Part shown: one piece after another, positions 1 to 6,373 of the stretch | Layout of the letters: each line of letters begins with the position of its first letter | How positions within the stretch are numbered: the stretch's first letter is position 1 | Assembly: GCF_000308555.1 (NCBI RefSeq) | Contig: NZ_BAFY01000033.1 | Coordinates: 1 to 52,509 of the forward strand | Direction of reading: 5' to 3' | DNA: 52,509 bases | Source: Nocardia cyriacigeorgica NBRC 100375 | GTDB taxonomy: Bacteria > Actinomycetota > Actinomycetes > Mycobacteriales > Mycobacteriaceae | Notes under the pieces: generated by a model | What the model was told of the DNA's origin: nothing | Database searches by the model: none | Seen by the model: only the letters and a program-made list of their open reading frames with translations | Translations under genes and position numbers: made by a program

Positions 1-175
1 CGGTCGCCGAGGCGCGAGACGGGCCGTGAACTTTGAGGCTCGGTCTCGCTTCGCTCGAAATTTGATGCGCGCCGGCCGCTGCTATGGGCCCGGTGGGACC
101 GGTTCGCGCGTGTGGGGCTGGTCACAGCAGTTGAGCTCACACCGCCCGGCCGGGCACCCGGCGTTCATCCCGTGG

Positions 176-181
176 TAGCGT
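176..181 (+). promoter_or_regulatory. -10 box for leaderless leader-peptide transcript
   Basis: TAGCGT lies exactly 7 nt before the GTG at 189, the same geometry as many other genes in this window. The same hexamer precedes the gene at 26919. I infer that transcription starts at or next to G189, so the aromatic leader peptide is translated from a leaderless 5' end. No convincing -35 is visible. Confidence 0.55.
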
Positions 182-188
182 GCCTTCC

Positions 189-260
189 GTGCAGCGCGTG
201 TATTTCTGGTTTAGCAAGCCGGCCCTGGGTGGGCCGGTCTGCGGCAACCGCGCGCGCTGA
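189..260 (+). CDS. aromatic leader peptide (attenuator) upstream of DAHP synthase
   Basis: A 23-codon ORF starts at GTG 189 and stops at TGA 258-260. It reads MQRVYFWFSK in its first ten residues. Codons 5-8 (201-212, TAT TTC TGG TTT) are Tyr, Phe, Trp, Phe in a row, exactly the three end products of the pathway opened by the downstream DAHP synthase. GTG 198 or GTG 180 are alternative in-frame starts, but only 189 has a -10 box 7 nt upstream. No Shine-Dalgarno sequence is seen, consistent with a leaderless start. Established background: amino-acid-rich leader peptides control biosynthetic operons by ribosome stalling, and I recall an aromatic leader (aroR) before aroF in Corynebacterium glutamicum. 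The peptide is probably only a sensor with no function of its own. Confidence 0.75.
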   Translation: MQRVYFWFSKPALGGPVCGNRAR

Positions 261-303
261 CCAGATTCCCACCCCGAGCCGGATGATGACCGGCTCGACG
301 GGG
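219..303 (+). promoter_or_regulatory. putative transcription attenuator of aroG (alternative hairpins)
   Basis: Three mutually exclusive pairings can be drawn. Arm 1 CCGGCCC (219-225) pairs with arm 2 GGGCCGG (231-237). Arm 2 extended (231-239) pairs over 9 bp, one G-T wobble, with 288-296. Arms 275-282 CGAGCCGG and 290-297 CCGGCTCG form a perfect 8-bp hairpin, extended by CCC/GGG with a 2-nt bulge. A ribosome stalled on the aromatic codons would mask arm 1, free arm 2 and disrupt the 275-297 hairpin. A ribosome finishing at 260 would mask arm 2 and let it form. The distal hairpin lacks a clear U-tract, which is common in actinobacteria. This is inference from base pairing only. Confidence 0.65.
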
Positions 304-347
304 TTCACCACCGTGGGTCGGCCTGGAGATAAGGAACCAACCCCACG

Positions 348-1439
348 ATGACCACCGCAGTAGACGTCGATTCCCGCCATTCCGATCTCGACGATCAGCG
401 CACCCTCAGCGTCAGCCCGTTACGCTCCCCGGCTGAGGTTCGCCTTGTGCACGCCATTACCGACGAACTCGCCGACACCGTCCGCGCGGGCCGCAAGGCC
501 ACCGTCGACGTGCTCAACGGCGACGACGACCGCCTGATGGTGATCGTCGGACCGTGCTCGGTGCACGACCCGGCCGCCGCGCTCGACTACGCGCGCCGCC
601 TGGCCGCCAAGGCCGCCGAACTCGACGACCGGCTGCACGTGGTGATGCGGGTGTACTTCGAGAAGCCGCGCACCACCCTCGGCTGGAAGGGCCTGATCAA
701 CGACCCGCACCTGGACGGCAGCTTCGACGTCAACACCGGGCTGGGCATCGGCCGCAAACTGCTCACCGACATCACCGCGCTCGGCCTGCCGGTGGCGTGT
801 GAATTCCTCGACCCGATCACCCCGCAGTACATCGCGGATCTGGTCTCCTACGGCGCGATCGGCGCCCGCACTGCCGCCAGCCAGGTGCATCGTCAGCTGA
901 GCAGCGCTTTGTCCATGCCGGTGGGCATCAAGAACGGCACCGACGGTGACGTGCAGGTCGCTGTCGACGGCGTGCGGGCGGCCGCGGCCAGCCACGTGTT
1001 CCCCGGCACCGACCTCGACGGGCGTTCGGCGCTCATCCGCACCACCGGCAACCCGGACTGCCACGTCATCCTGCGCGGCGGCAGCACCGGCCCCAATTAC
1101 GACGCCGCCTCGGTCGCCGAGGCCTGCCTGCGGTTGGAGAAGGCGTCGCTGCCCAAGCGCATCGTCGTCGACGCCAGCCACGGCAACAGCAACAAGGACC
1201 ACAACAAGCAGGTCGACGTGGTCACCGATATCGCCGAACGACTCGCTGCCGGTGAACAGGGCGTCGTCGGTGTGATGCTGGAGAGCTTCATCGAGGCCGG
1301 CCGCCAGGACCTGACCCTCGGCCACGCCGAGGACCTCACCTACGGCCAGTCCATCACCGATGCCTGCATCGACTGGAACACCACCGCCGCGCAGCTGGAC
1401 CGGCTGGCCGACGCCGTGGCCCGGCGCCGCGAGCGCTGA
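348..1439 (+). CDS. aroG: 3-deoxy-7-phosphoheptulonate synthase (type I DAHP synthase)
   Basis: The enzyme condenses phosphoenolpyruvate and erythrose 4-phosphate to DAHP, the first step of the shikimate pathway, in the cytoplasm. At 363 aa it has the usual length of the E. coli AroF/G/H class. Visible motifs are GPCSVHD (about 68-74), YFEKPRTTLGWKG (102-114, PEP binding), GART..SQVHR (about 172-181), KNGTDG (194-199), ILRGG (about 240-244), DASHGNS (274-280, metal binding) and the C-terminal YGQSITDACI. The ATG at 348 is preceded by GGAGATAAGGA (325-335). It is probably monocistronic, facing the convergent methyltransferase 30 nt downstream. Regulation is likely by the attenuator at 189-303. 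Many actinobacteria also carry a type II enzyme elsewhere, so this may be one of two isozymes; AroF is an equally possible symbol. Confidence 0.95.
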   Translation: MTTAVDVDSRHSDLDDQRTLSVSPLRSPAEVRLVHAITDELADTVRAGRKATVDVLNGDDDRLMVIVGPCSVHDPAAALDYARRLAAKAAELDDRLHVVMRVYFEKPRTTLGWKGLINDPHLDGSFDVNTGLGIGRKLLTDITALGLPVACEFLDPITPQYIADLVSYGAIGARTAASQVHRQLSSALSMPVGIKNGTDGDVQVAVDGVRAAAASHVFPGTDLDGRSALIRTTGNPDCHVILRGGSTGPNYDAASVAEACLRLEKASLPKRIVVDASHGNSNKDHNKQVDVVTDIAERLAAGEQGVVGVMLESFIEAGRQDLTLGHAEDLTYGQSITDACIDWNTTAAQLDRLADAVARRRER

Positions 1440-1469
1440 AGTTCCGAGGCCAGCGGTGATCGAGACGAC

Positions 1470-2006
1470 CTACCGGGGCGTGGCGATGACGCCGAGCAGC
1501 TCACCCGAGGTGACCGTGCCGACGTCGAACCTCGCCCCGGTCAGGTGGTCGGTCAGATGGCGCGGCGTCGGCGCGGGCGCCGTCGAGGTGCGGTCACCGG
1601 GTTCGCCGTAGCCGTAGAACAGGTGTAGTGCGCCGCCCGGCGCCAGGGATTCGCGCAGGACCGCCAGTTCGGCGGCGGGATCGCGGGTCCAGAACACATT
1701 TGCATTGACCGCGAGGATCTTGTCGAACCCACCCGGCGCCAACGCGGCCGCGTGCTCGCGGGTCAACTCCTCGAGCGCGAGCTGCCGCACCAGCACCCGC
1801 CCGGATTCGATCAACGCGGCATGCCGTTTCGCCGCGCGTGCAACAGCCGTGGCCGAGCGGTCGATCCCGACGATGAAGCCGGTATCGAGCGGTTCGGCCA
1901 GCACCGCGAGCGAATCGCTGGAACCCGGGCCGATCTCGAGCAGGCGATCGGCCGGGGCCGGGGCGACGATCTCGCGGAACCACAGGAATCGCGCATCGTG
2001 TGCCAT
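1470..2006 (-). CDS. SAM-dependent class I methyltransferase
   Basis: This is a small class I methyltransferase of 178 aa. Motif I is LLEIGPGSSDSL and is followed by VGIDRS, the strand end that holds the acidic ribose-binding residue. A later strand and loop read ILAVNANVFW and LAPGGALHLF. The substrate cannot be read from the sequence. I chose the ATG at 2006 because TAGTTT (minus strand, 2015-2020) sits 8 nt upstream as a leaderless -10 box. A GTG at 2051 would add 15 residues. It converges on aroG. The region 2052-2208 between it and the next gene shows nothing recognisable. Confidence 0.75.
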   Translation of the reverse strand: MAHDARFLWFREIVAPAPADRLLEIGPGSSDSLAVLAEPLDTGFIVGIDRSATAVARAAKRHAALIESGRVLVRQLALEELTREHAAALAPGGFDKILAVNANVFWTRDPAAELAVLRESLAPGGALHLFYGYGEPGDRTSTAPAPTPRHLTDHLTGARFDVGTVTSGELLGVIATPR

Positions 2007-2208
2007 ACCCTGCGAAACTACGCCGGCAACCGGTCCGCGGGCGAAATCCACTGCTGTTCACTGCGCGGAACCTGTACGGTGTCGACGTTGCCGCTCCATC
2101 GCGGTGGGGTCGGAAGTGATCGGCGGGATTACTCGTCGGAGACGAGGTCCGCGGCTCGCGTGGGTGCGCTTGGCGCTAGCGCGGCCCGGACCGAGCGTGG
2201 GCGTTGTT

Positions 2209-2850
2209 TCAACGGATACCTGCCTCGGGCCGAGCCGGGTCCTCGAGCGTGTGCGCCGGCCAGTCCGATGCAGGGCCCGGCGGGTCGGTGACCAGCCGGG
2301 CGCCGAGCCAGCTGTCGCGCCGGACGCCACGTTGCAGGCTGCCCAACCGATCGGTGCCCTCGTAGCGGAACCCGTTGCGGCGCACCACCGCCGCCGACGC
2401 ATAGTTGCCGACGAATGCGCGCCAGCTGATCCTGATCAGGCCCAGGCCCGCACGGTCGAAGCCGAAATCGCAGGCCAGACGCACGGCACGCGACATCACG
2501 CCCTTGCCACGAAAATCCGATCCGAGCCAGAAGCCGATCTCGGACGCTGTCTCGTCGCGCGCGCCGAGCGCGATCATGCCGATCACCGGTCCGTCCTCGG
2601 CGGGGCGGATGGCCCAGGTAGGGCTACGTGCGGCCCAACCCGGATCGACCATATCGGTGAGGAAGGACTCGGCCTCGCCGCGGCCGTAGGGCACCGGGAT
2701 CGTCACCCATTCGCCGATGGACGGCTCCTGGCACAGTGCGGTGATCGTGTCGATATCGGCCGCACGTGGCCGCGACAACCAGACGGTGCCGTCGGTGAGT
2801 GTCCGTTCCTCCATCGCCTCATGGTGGCACGGACCCGCCGGTCGGTTCAT
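2209..2850 (-). CDS. GNAT family N-acetyltransferase (RimJ/RimL-like)
   Basis: This is a predicted acetyl-CoA-dependent N-acetyltransferase of 213 aa. The core runs from LTDGTVWLSRPRAADID to the end of the fold, with the acetyl-CoA loop in SDFRGKGVMSRA (R/Q-x-x-G-x-G/A type) and the usual C-terminal VRRNGFRYEG strand, as in RimJ/RimL enzymes that modify protein N-termini or small amines. The substrate is unknown. Start: the ATG at 2850 has AGGA about 7 nt upstream. A more upstream in-frame start at 2925 would run into the divergent sigma-factor gene, and an internal ATG at 2814 begins at the domain itself. The residues after the domain are Pro-rich and probably disordered. Confidence 0.75.
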   Translation of the reverse strand: MNRPAGPCHHEAMEERTLTDGTVWLSRPRAADIDTITALCQEPSIGEWVTIPVPYGRGEAESFLTDMVDPGWAARSPTWAIRPAEDGPVIGMIALGARDETASEIGFWLGSDFRGKGVMSRAVRLACDFGFDRAGLGLIRISWRAFVGNYASAAVVRRNGFRYEGTDRLGSLQRGVRRDSWLGARLVTDPPGPASDWPAHTLEDPARPEAGIR

Positions 2851-2912
2851 CGGGTTTTCCTGGAGGTGAGGGCGGCGTGGGTGGATGATCCACGGTCCGT
2901 AGACTCCGACTG

Positions 2913-3836
2913 GTGGTAGCCGCATTGCTCGCAGACCTGTTCGAATCGCATCGGTCGCATCTGCTGTCGGTGGGCTACCGATTGACCGGCAGCGTGGCCG
3001 ATGCCGAGGACGCGGTGCAGGAGAGCTGGCTGCGGCTGGCCGGCGCCAGGCAGTCCGAGATCGAGGATCTGCGGGCCTGGCTGACGACGGTGGTGAGCCG
3101 AATCTGCCTGGATCGCTTGCGCAGTGCCGCGGCGCGGCGGGAAAGCTATGTGGGGCAGTGGCTGCCGGAACCGGTGGTCACCGGGGTCGGCGCGTCGAGT
3201 GCCCCCGATCCGCTGGAAGCAGTGGTGCGCAGGCAGGAATTCCGGTTTGCCGCCATGGTGGTGCTGGATTCGCTGACCCCGGCCCAGCGGGTGGCTTTCG
3301 TGCTGCACGATGGGCTTTCGGTGCCGTTCGACGAGATCGCCGAGATTCTGGAGATCACCCCCGACGCGGCCCGGCAGCTGGCCGTGCGCGCTCGCAAGTC
3401 GGTGTCGCGCGCTCCGGAGCCGGTCGCCGACGACGACCATGCCGCCGCGGTGCAGCGTCTGCTCGAGGCGCTGACGACGGGGGATGTGCGGGCGGTGACG
3501 GCGGCGCTGCACCCGGACGCGGTGATGATCGGCGATGCCAACGGCACCACGTCGACGGCGGTCAATGTGCTGCACGGGGCGGACAAGATCGCCAGGTTCT
3601 TCGTCGGGCTGCTGCACAAGTACGGCATGGCCGATGTCGGGGAGGAATTCCTGCGCCGGATGGAGATCGTGTCGGTCAACGGCCAGCTCGGTGCGCTGGT
3701 GCCCGAGCAGGCGGGGGATGGGCGTTATCCGGGGACGCCGCGACGGGTGGTCGGATTCGCGGTGCGCGATGGGTTGGTCTGGGGCACGTACGATATCGCC
3801 AACCCGGACAAACTCAGGGGCGTCCGCGTCGGCTGA
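2913..3836 (+). CDS. sigJ: ECF sigma factor, SigJ / ECF41-like, with C-terminal SnoaL-like domain
   Basis: This is an extracytoplasmic-function sigma factor of 307 aa. Region 2 (about 10-75) includes LTGSVADAEDAVQESWLRL and DLRAWLTTVVSRICLDRLR. Region 4 (about 110-165) contains LTPAQRVAFVLHDGLSVPF and a helix-turn-helix (EIAEILEITPDAARQLAVRA). About 130 residues follow that resemble the SnoaL/NTF2-like extension of ECF41 sigma factors, which in that group tunes activity. The GTG at 2913 lies 62 nt from the divergent acetyltransferase. The COE-type partner gene usual for ECF41 is not adjacent, and the DGGGKV-type motif of that group is replaced here by a DANGTT stretch. The sigJ symbol rests on similarity by eye. 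Confidence 0.85.
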   Translation: MVAALLADLFESHRSHLLSVGYRLTGSVADAEDAVQESWLRLAGARQSEIEDLRAWLTTVVSRICLDRLRSAAARRESYVGQWLPEPVVTGVGASSAPDPLEAVVRRQEFRFAAMVVLDSLTPAQRVAFVLHDGLSVPFDEIAEILEITPDAARQLAVRARKSVSRAPEPVADDDHAAAVQRLLEALTTGDVRAVTAALHPDAVMIGDANGTTSTAVNVLHGADKIARFFVGLLHKYGMADVGEEFLRRMEIVSVNGQLGALVPEQAGDGRYPGTPRRVVGFAVRDGLVWGTYDIANPDKLRGVRVG

Positions 3837-3850
3837 GCAGGGCGAGCGCC

Positions 3851-3886
3851 CCCGCCGGACCGGGCCGCGCATCCCGGCCCGGCGGG
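3851..3886. terminator. bidirectional hairpin terminator
   Basis: The left arm CCCGCCGG..GGGCC (3851-3866, with a 3-nt bulge) pairs with GGCCCGGCGGG (3876-3886), followed by TTCT on the plus strand. It sits between the 3' ends of the convergent sigma factor and the small gene at 3894-4097. Confidence 0.6.
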
Positions 3887-3893
3887 TTCTGCG

Positions 3894-4097
3894 CTACGGC
3901 GTAGCCGAGCCGGTGAACCAGTCGCCGGTCGAGGAACCGGTGCTGTGATCGCCGGTCGACGATCCCAGACCCCAGTCGGGGGTCGAGGAGCCGAAACCCG
4001 CGATCAGGTCGTTGGCTACGTCGCGAAGCTGACCCAACAGGAATCCGGCGACCTCCGACGCGGCCGGATTCGCTATCAGGTCGAGGTATGAGGCCAT
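3894..4097 (-). CDS. small uncharacterised protein with GSSTGD-type repeats
   Basis: This is a 67-aa ORF with a good ribosome binding site, AAGGGG 5 nt before the ATG at 4097. The N-terminal 33 residues could form one amphipathic helix (MASYLDLIANP then EVAGFLLGQLRDVANDLIAG). The tail is a low-complexity Ser/Thr/Gly/Asp stretch with GSSTPD, GSSTGDH, GSSTGDW and GSATP units. There is no signal peptide or clear membrane segment. I do not recognise the family. It converges on the sigma-factor gene, with the terminator between them. The strong ribosome binding site and the internal repeat make it more than a chance ORF. Confidence 0.55.
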   Translation of the reverse strand: MASYLDLIANPAASEVAGFLLGQLRDVANDLIAGFGSSTPDWGLGSSTGDHSTGSSTGDWFTGSATP

Positions 4098-4284
4098 AGA
4101 CGCCCCTTTCGAGATACCCGCCGTGACGGGCTGTGAAATAGAACACGGCGAGGCTAGCTGTCCATGGGGCAACGCACAACCATGCAGGTAGAAGCGGGAA
4201 AAGAAATGTGAAACATAGCCGTTCGCTATCTGGTGGCAACGCTAGCGATTCGCGGGTTAATTCTGGCGGGATTTCGCCGCGCTC

Positions 4285-4290
4285 TAGGCT
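4285..4290 (+). promoter_or_regulatory. -10 box of leaderless aminotransferase gene
   Basis: TAGGCT ends 7 nt before the ATG at 4298. TTCTGG (4261-4266) could be a -35 with an 18-nt spacer. Confidence 0.6.
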
Positions 4291-4297
4291 CGCCGGT

Positions 4298-5476
4298 ATG
4301 CGCCAGCACCCAGCGACCGTCGTCCGCCTGCGGCCCTTCGGCGCCACGATCTTCGCCGAGATGACCGAACTCGCCGTCCGGCACGACGCGATCAACCTCG
4401 GCCAGGGCTTCCCCGATTCCGACGGCCCGGCGGGCATGCTCGAGGTGGCCAGGCAGGCCATCGCCGACGGCCTCAACCAATACCCGCCCGGCCGCGGCAT
4501 GCCGGTGCTGCGCCGGGCCGTCGCCGCCGACCGGGCTCGCCGCTACGGCACCGAATACGACCCGGAAACCGAGGTCCTGGTAACCGTCGGCGCGACCGAG
4601 GCGATCAGCGCGGCGGTGCTCGGCCTGGTGGAACCCGGGCAGGAGGTGGTGCTGATCGAGCCCTACTACGACTCCTACGCCGCTGCCGTGGCCCTCGCGG
4701 GTGCGCACCGCCGCACCGCCCGGCTCGTCGCCGACGGCGACCGATTCGTGCTGGATCTGGACAGCCTGCGCGCCGCGATCACCCCGAAAACCCGGATGAT
4801 CATGGTCAATTCGCCGCACAACCCCACCGGAACCGTGCTCGATCGCCACGACCTCACCGCCATCGCCGAACTCGCCTGCGAACACGACCTGCTGGTGCTG
4901 GCCGACGAGGTCTACGAACACCTGGTCTTCGACGGTGCCGAGCACATCAGCCTGGCCACGCTGCCGGGAATGCGGGAACGGACGCTGGTGGTGTCGAGTG
5001 CGGCCAAGACGTTCAGCGTCACCGGATGGAAGACCGGATGGGTCTGTGCCACACCGGAATTGATCGACGGCGTGCTCGCCGCCAAGCAGTTCATGACGTT
5101 CGTGGCCGGCGGCCCGTTCCAACCCGCCGTCGCGCACGCGCTCACCGAGGAACTCGACTGGGTGGCCGCATCGCGCACCTCGCTGTCGGACCGGCGGTTA
5201 CGGCTGTCATCGGCCTTGGCCGACACCGGTTTCCACGTCTACTCCAGCGCCGGCGGCTACTTCGTCTGCGGCGATATCCGGCCTTTCGGCGCCACCGACG
5301 GCCTCGCGTTCTGCCGTGAGCTGCCGACCCGGCTCGGTGTCGTCGCGGTCCCGGTCAGCGTCTTCACCGATCATCCCGAGGAGTGGAAGCACCTGGTGCG
5401 CTTCACTTTCTGCAAGCGCGACGAGACCCTGGACGAGGGAGTGCGGCGATTGCGAGTCGGTGCGCCCATCGGATGA
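4298..5476 (+). CDS. PLP-dependent class I/II aminotransferase (Rv0858c/DapC-like)
   Basis: This is a fold-type I aminotransferase of 392 aa. It shows INLGQGFPD and QYPPGRGMPVLRRAV near the N-terminus, the NSPHNPTGT loop, LADEVYEHLVFDG (Asp that contacts the pyridine N and Tyr that contacts the PLP O3') and the PLP Schiff-base lysine in SSAAKTFSVTGWKTGW (about K237). The likely orthologue is mycobacterial Rv0858c, annotated as N-succinyldiaminopimelate aminotransferase DapC, but kynurenine or methionine aminotransferases share these motifs, so the substrate is uncertain. The ATG at 4298 is chosen because TAGGCT lies 7 nt upstream. A start at 4208 would add 30 unlike residues. Confidence 0.9.
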   Translation: MRQHPATVVRLRPFGATIFAEMTELAVRHDAINLGQGFPDSDGPAGMLEVARQAIADGLNQYPPGRGMPVLRRAVAADRARRYGTEYDPETEVLVTVGATEAISAAVLGLVEPGQEVVLIEPYYDSYAAAVALAGAHRRTARLVADGDRFVLDLDSLRAAITPKTRMIMVNSPHNPTGTVLDRHDLTAIAELACEHDLLVLADEVYEHLVFDGAEHISLATLPGMRERTLVVSSAAKTFSVTGWKTGWVCATPELIDGVLAAKQFMTFVAGGPFQPAVAHALTEELDWVAASRTSLSDRRLRLSSALADTGFHVYSSAGGYFVCGDIRPFGATDGLAFCRELPTRLGVVAVPVSVFTDHPEEWKHLVRFTFCKRDETLDEGVRRLRVGAPIG

Positions 5477-5575
5477 GGCGCGGGCCGGCACCGCCGCGGC
5501 GATCTCGGCAGCCCCGGCTCGCGATCGAATCGCCAGGCCGCGGCATCGACCTCCCGGCGCGAGTCGGTGGAGATA

Positions 5576-6220
5576 TCAGGCGGGTACCGGCCGAGCGCGG
5601 TCGGTGGCGACCACCGCGGCGATGCCCGCCAGCGCCGTCCCCATGAAGTAGCGCTGTATGCGCAACCACACCGGCCGTGCGGTGAAGAACGCCGCGACCT
5701 GACCCGCGCCGAGCACGATCAGCGCGTTGACCGTCAACGCGACGCTGATCTGGATCGCCCCGAGGCACAGGCTCTGCACCCACACCGGTGTCGGTCCCGG
5801 ATGCACGAACTGCGGGATCAGTGCCATGTACATGATCGCGATCTTCGGATTCAGCAGATTGGTGACCAGGCCCATGGCGAACAGCCGCCGGACCGGATCG
5901 GCGGGCAGCGTGGTCGGCGTGAACACCGACACACCGCCCGGACGCAGCGCCTGCCAGGCCAGCCACAGCAGGTAGCAGGCGCCGGCCAGCTTCACCGCCA
6001 GGTACAGCCCGGGGACCACCGCGAACACCGCGGTGATACCGGCGACGGCGGCCAGCAGATACACCCCGAATCCGGCCGCGACACCGGTCAGCGACACCAG
6101 TCCGGCGCGCCTGCCCTGCGAGACGGTTCGCGAGACCAGATACATCATGTTGGGCCCGGGCGTGAGCACCATCCCCAGCGCGGCCGCCGCCACACCCGTC
6201 ATCGCCGCGATCTCGATCAT
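5576..6220 (-). CDS. LysE/RhtB family amino-acid exporter
   Basis: This is a 214-aa inner-membrane exporter with about six hydrophobic segments. The N-terminal signature is LGMVLTPGPNMMYLVSRT, close to the TPGPN motif of the LysE/RhtB family, and the second half has the typical NLLNPKIAIMYMALIPQF. Members export basic or neutral amino acids or homoserine lactones; the substrate here is unknown. It converges on the aminotransferase (99 nt apart) and is divergent from the XPB helicase. A second member of the family, frameshifted, lies at 8786-9425. Confidence 0.9.
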   Translation of the reverse strand: MIEIAAMTGVAAAALGMVLTPGPNMMYLVSRTVSQGRRAGLVSLTGVAAGFGVYLLAAVAGITAVFAVVPGLYLAVKLAGACYLLWLAWQALRPGGVSVFTPTTLPADPVRRLFAMGLVTNLLNPKIAIMYMALIPQFVHPGPTPVWVQSLCLGAIQISVALTVNALIVLGAGQVAAFFTARPVWLRIQRYFMGTALAGIAAVVATDRARPVPA

Positions 6221-6373
6221 GTCGATGATCTTCGCGTGGACGGTGCCCGTTCGTCTCGGTCCAGTTGGCCGCCGGTGGCCCGCTCACCGTCGGTGAGCAG
6301 GGAGTACCGTCGTCGCGGGGGTATGTCGGTGGGTTCGGGAACAATGGGTGGGAGCAGATCACAGGAGGCACCG

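Noticed and set aside
420..1325. Long minus-strand ORF of 301 aa opposite aroG
   Set aside because: It is the antisense shadow of a strongly supported gene; its composition (Val, Ala, Asp, His rich) is typical of reversed high-GC codons.
1705..2919. Plus-strand ORF of 404 aa across methyltransferase and acetyltransferase
   Set aside because: It spans two genes on the other strand, has no domain, and the minus-strand products have clear motifs.
5567..6373. Upstream extension of the XPB frame
   Set aside because: It overlaps the LysE gene on the other strand and shows no helicase similarity; AGGAGG fixes GTG 6374.
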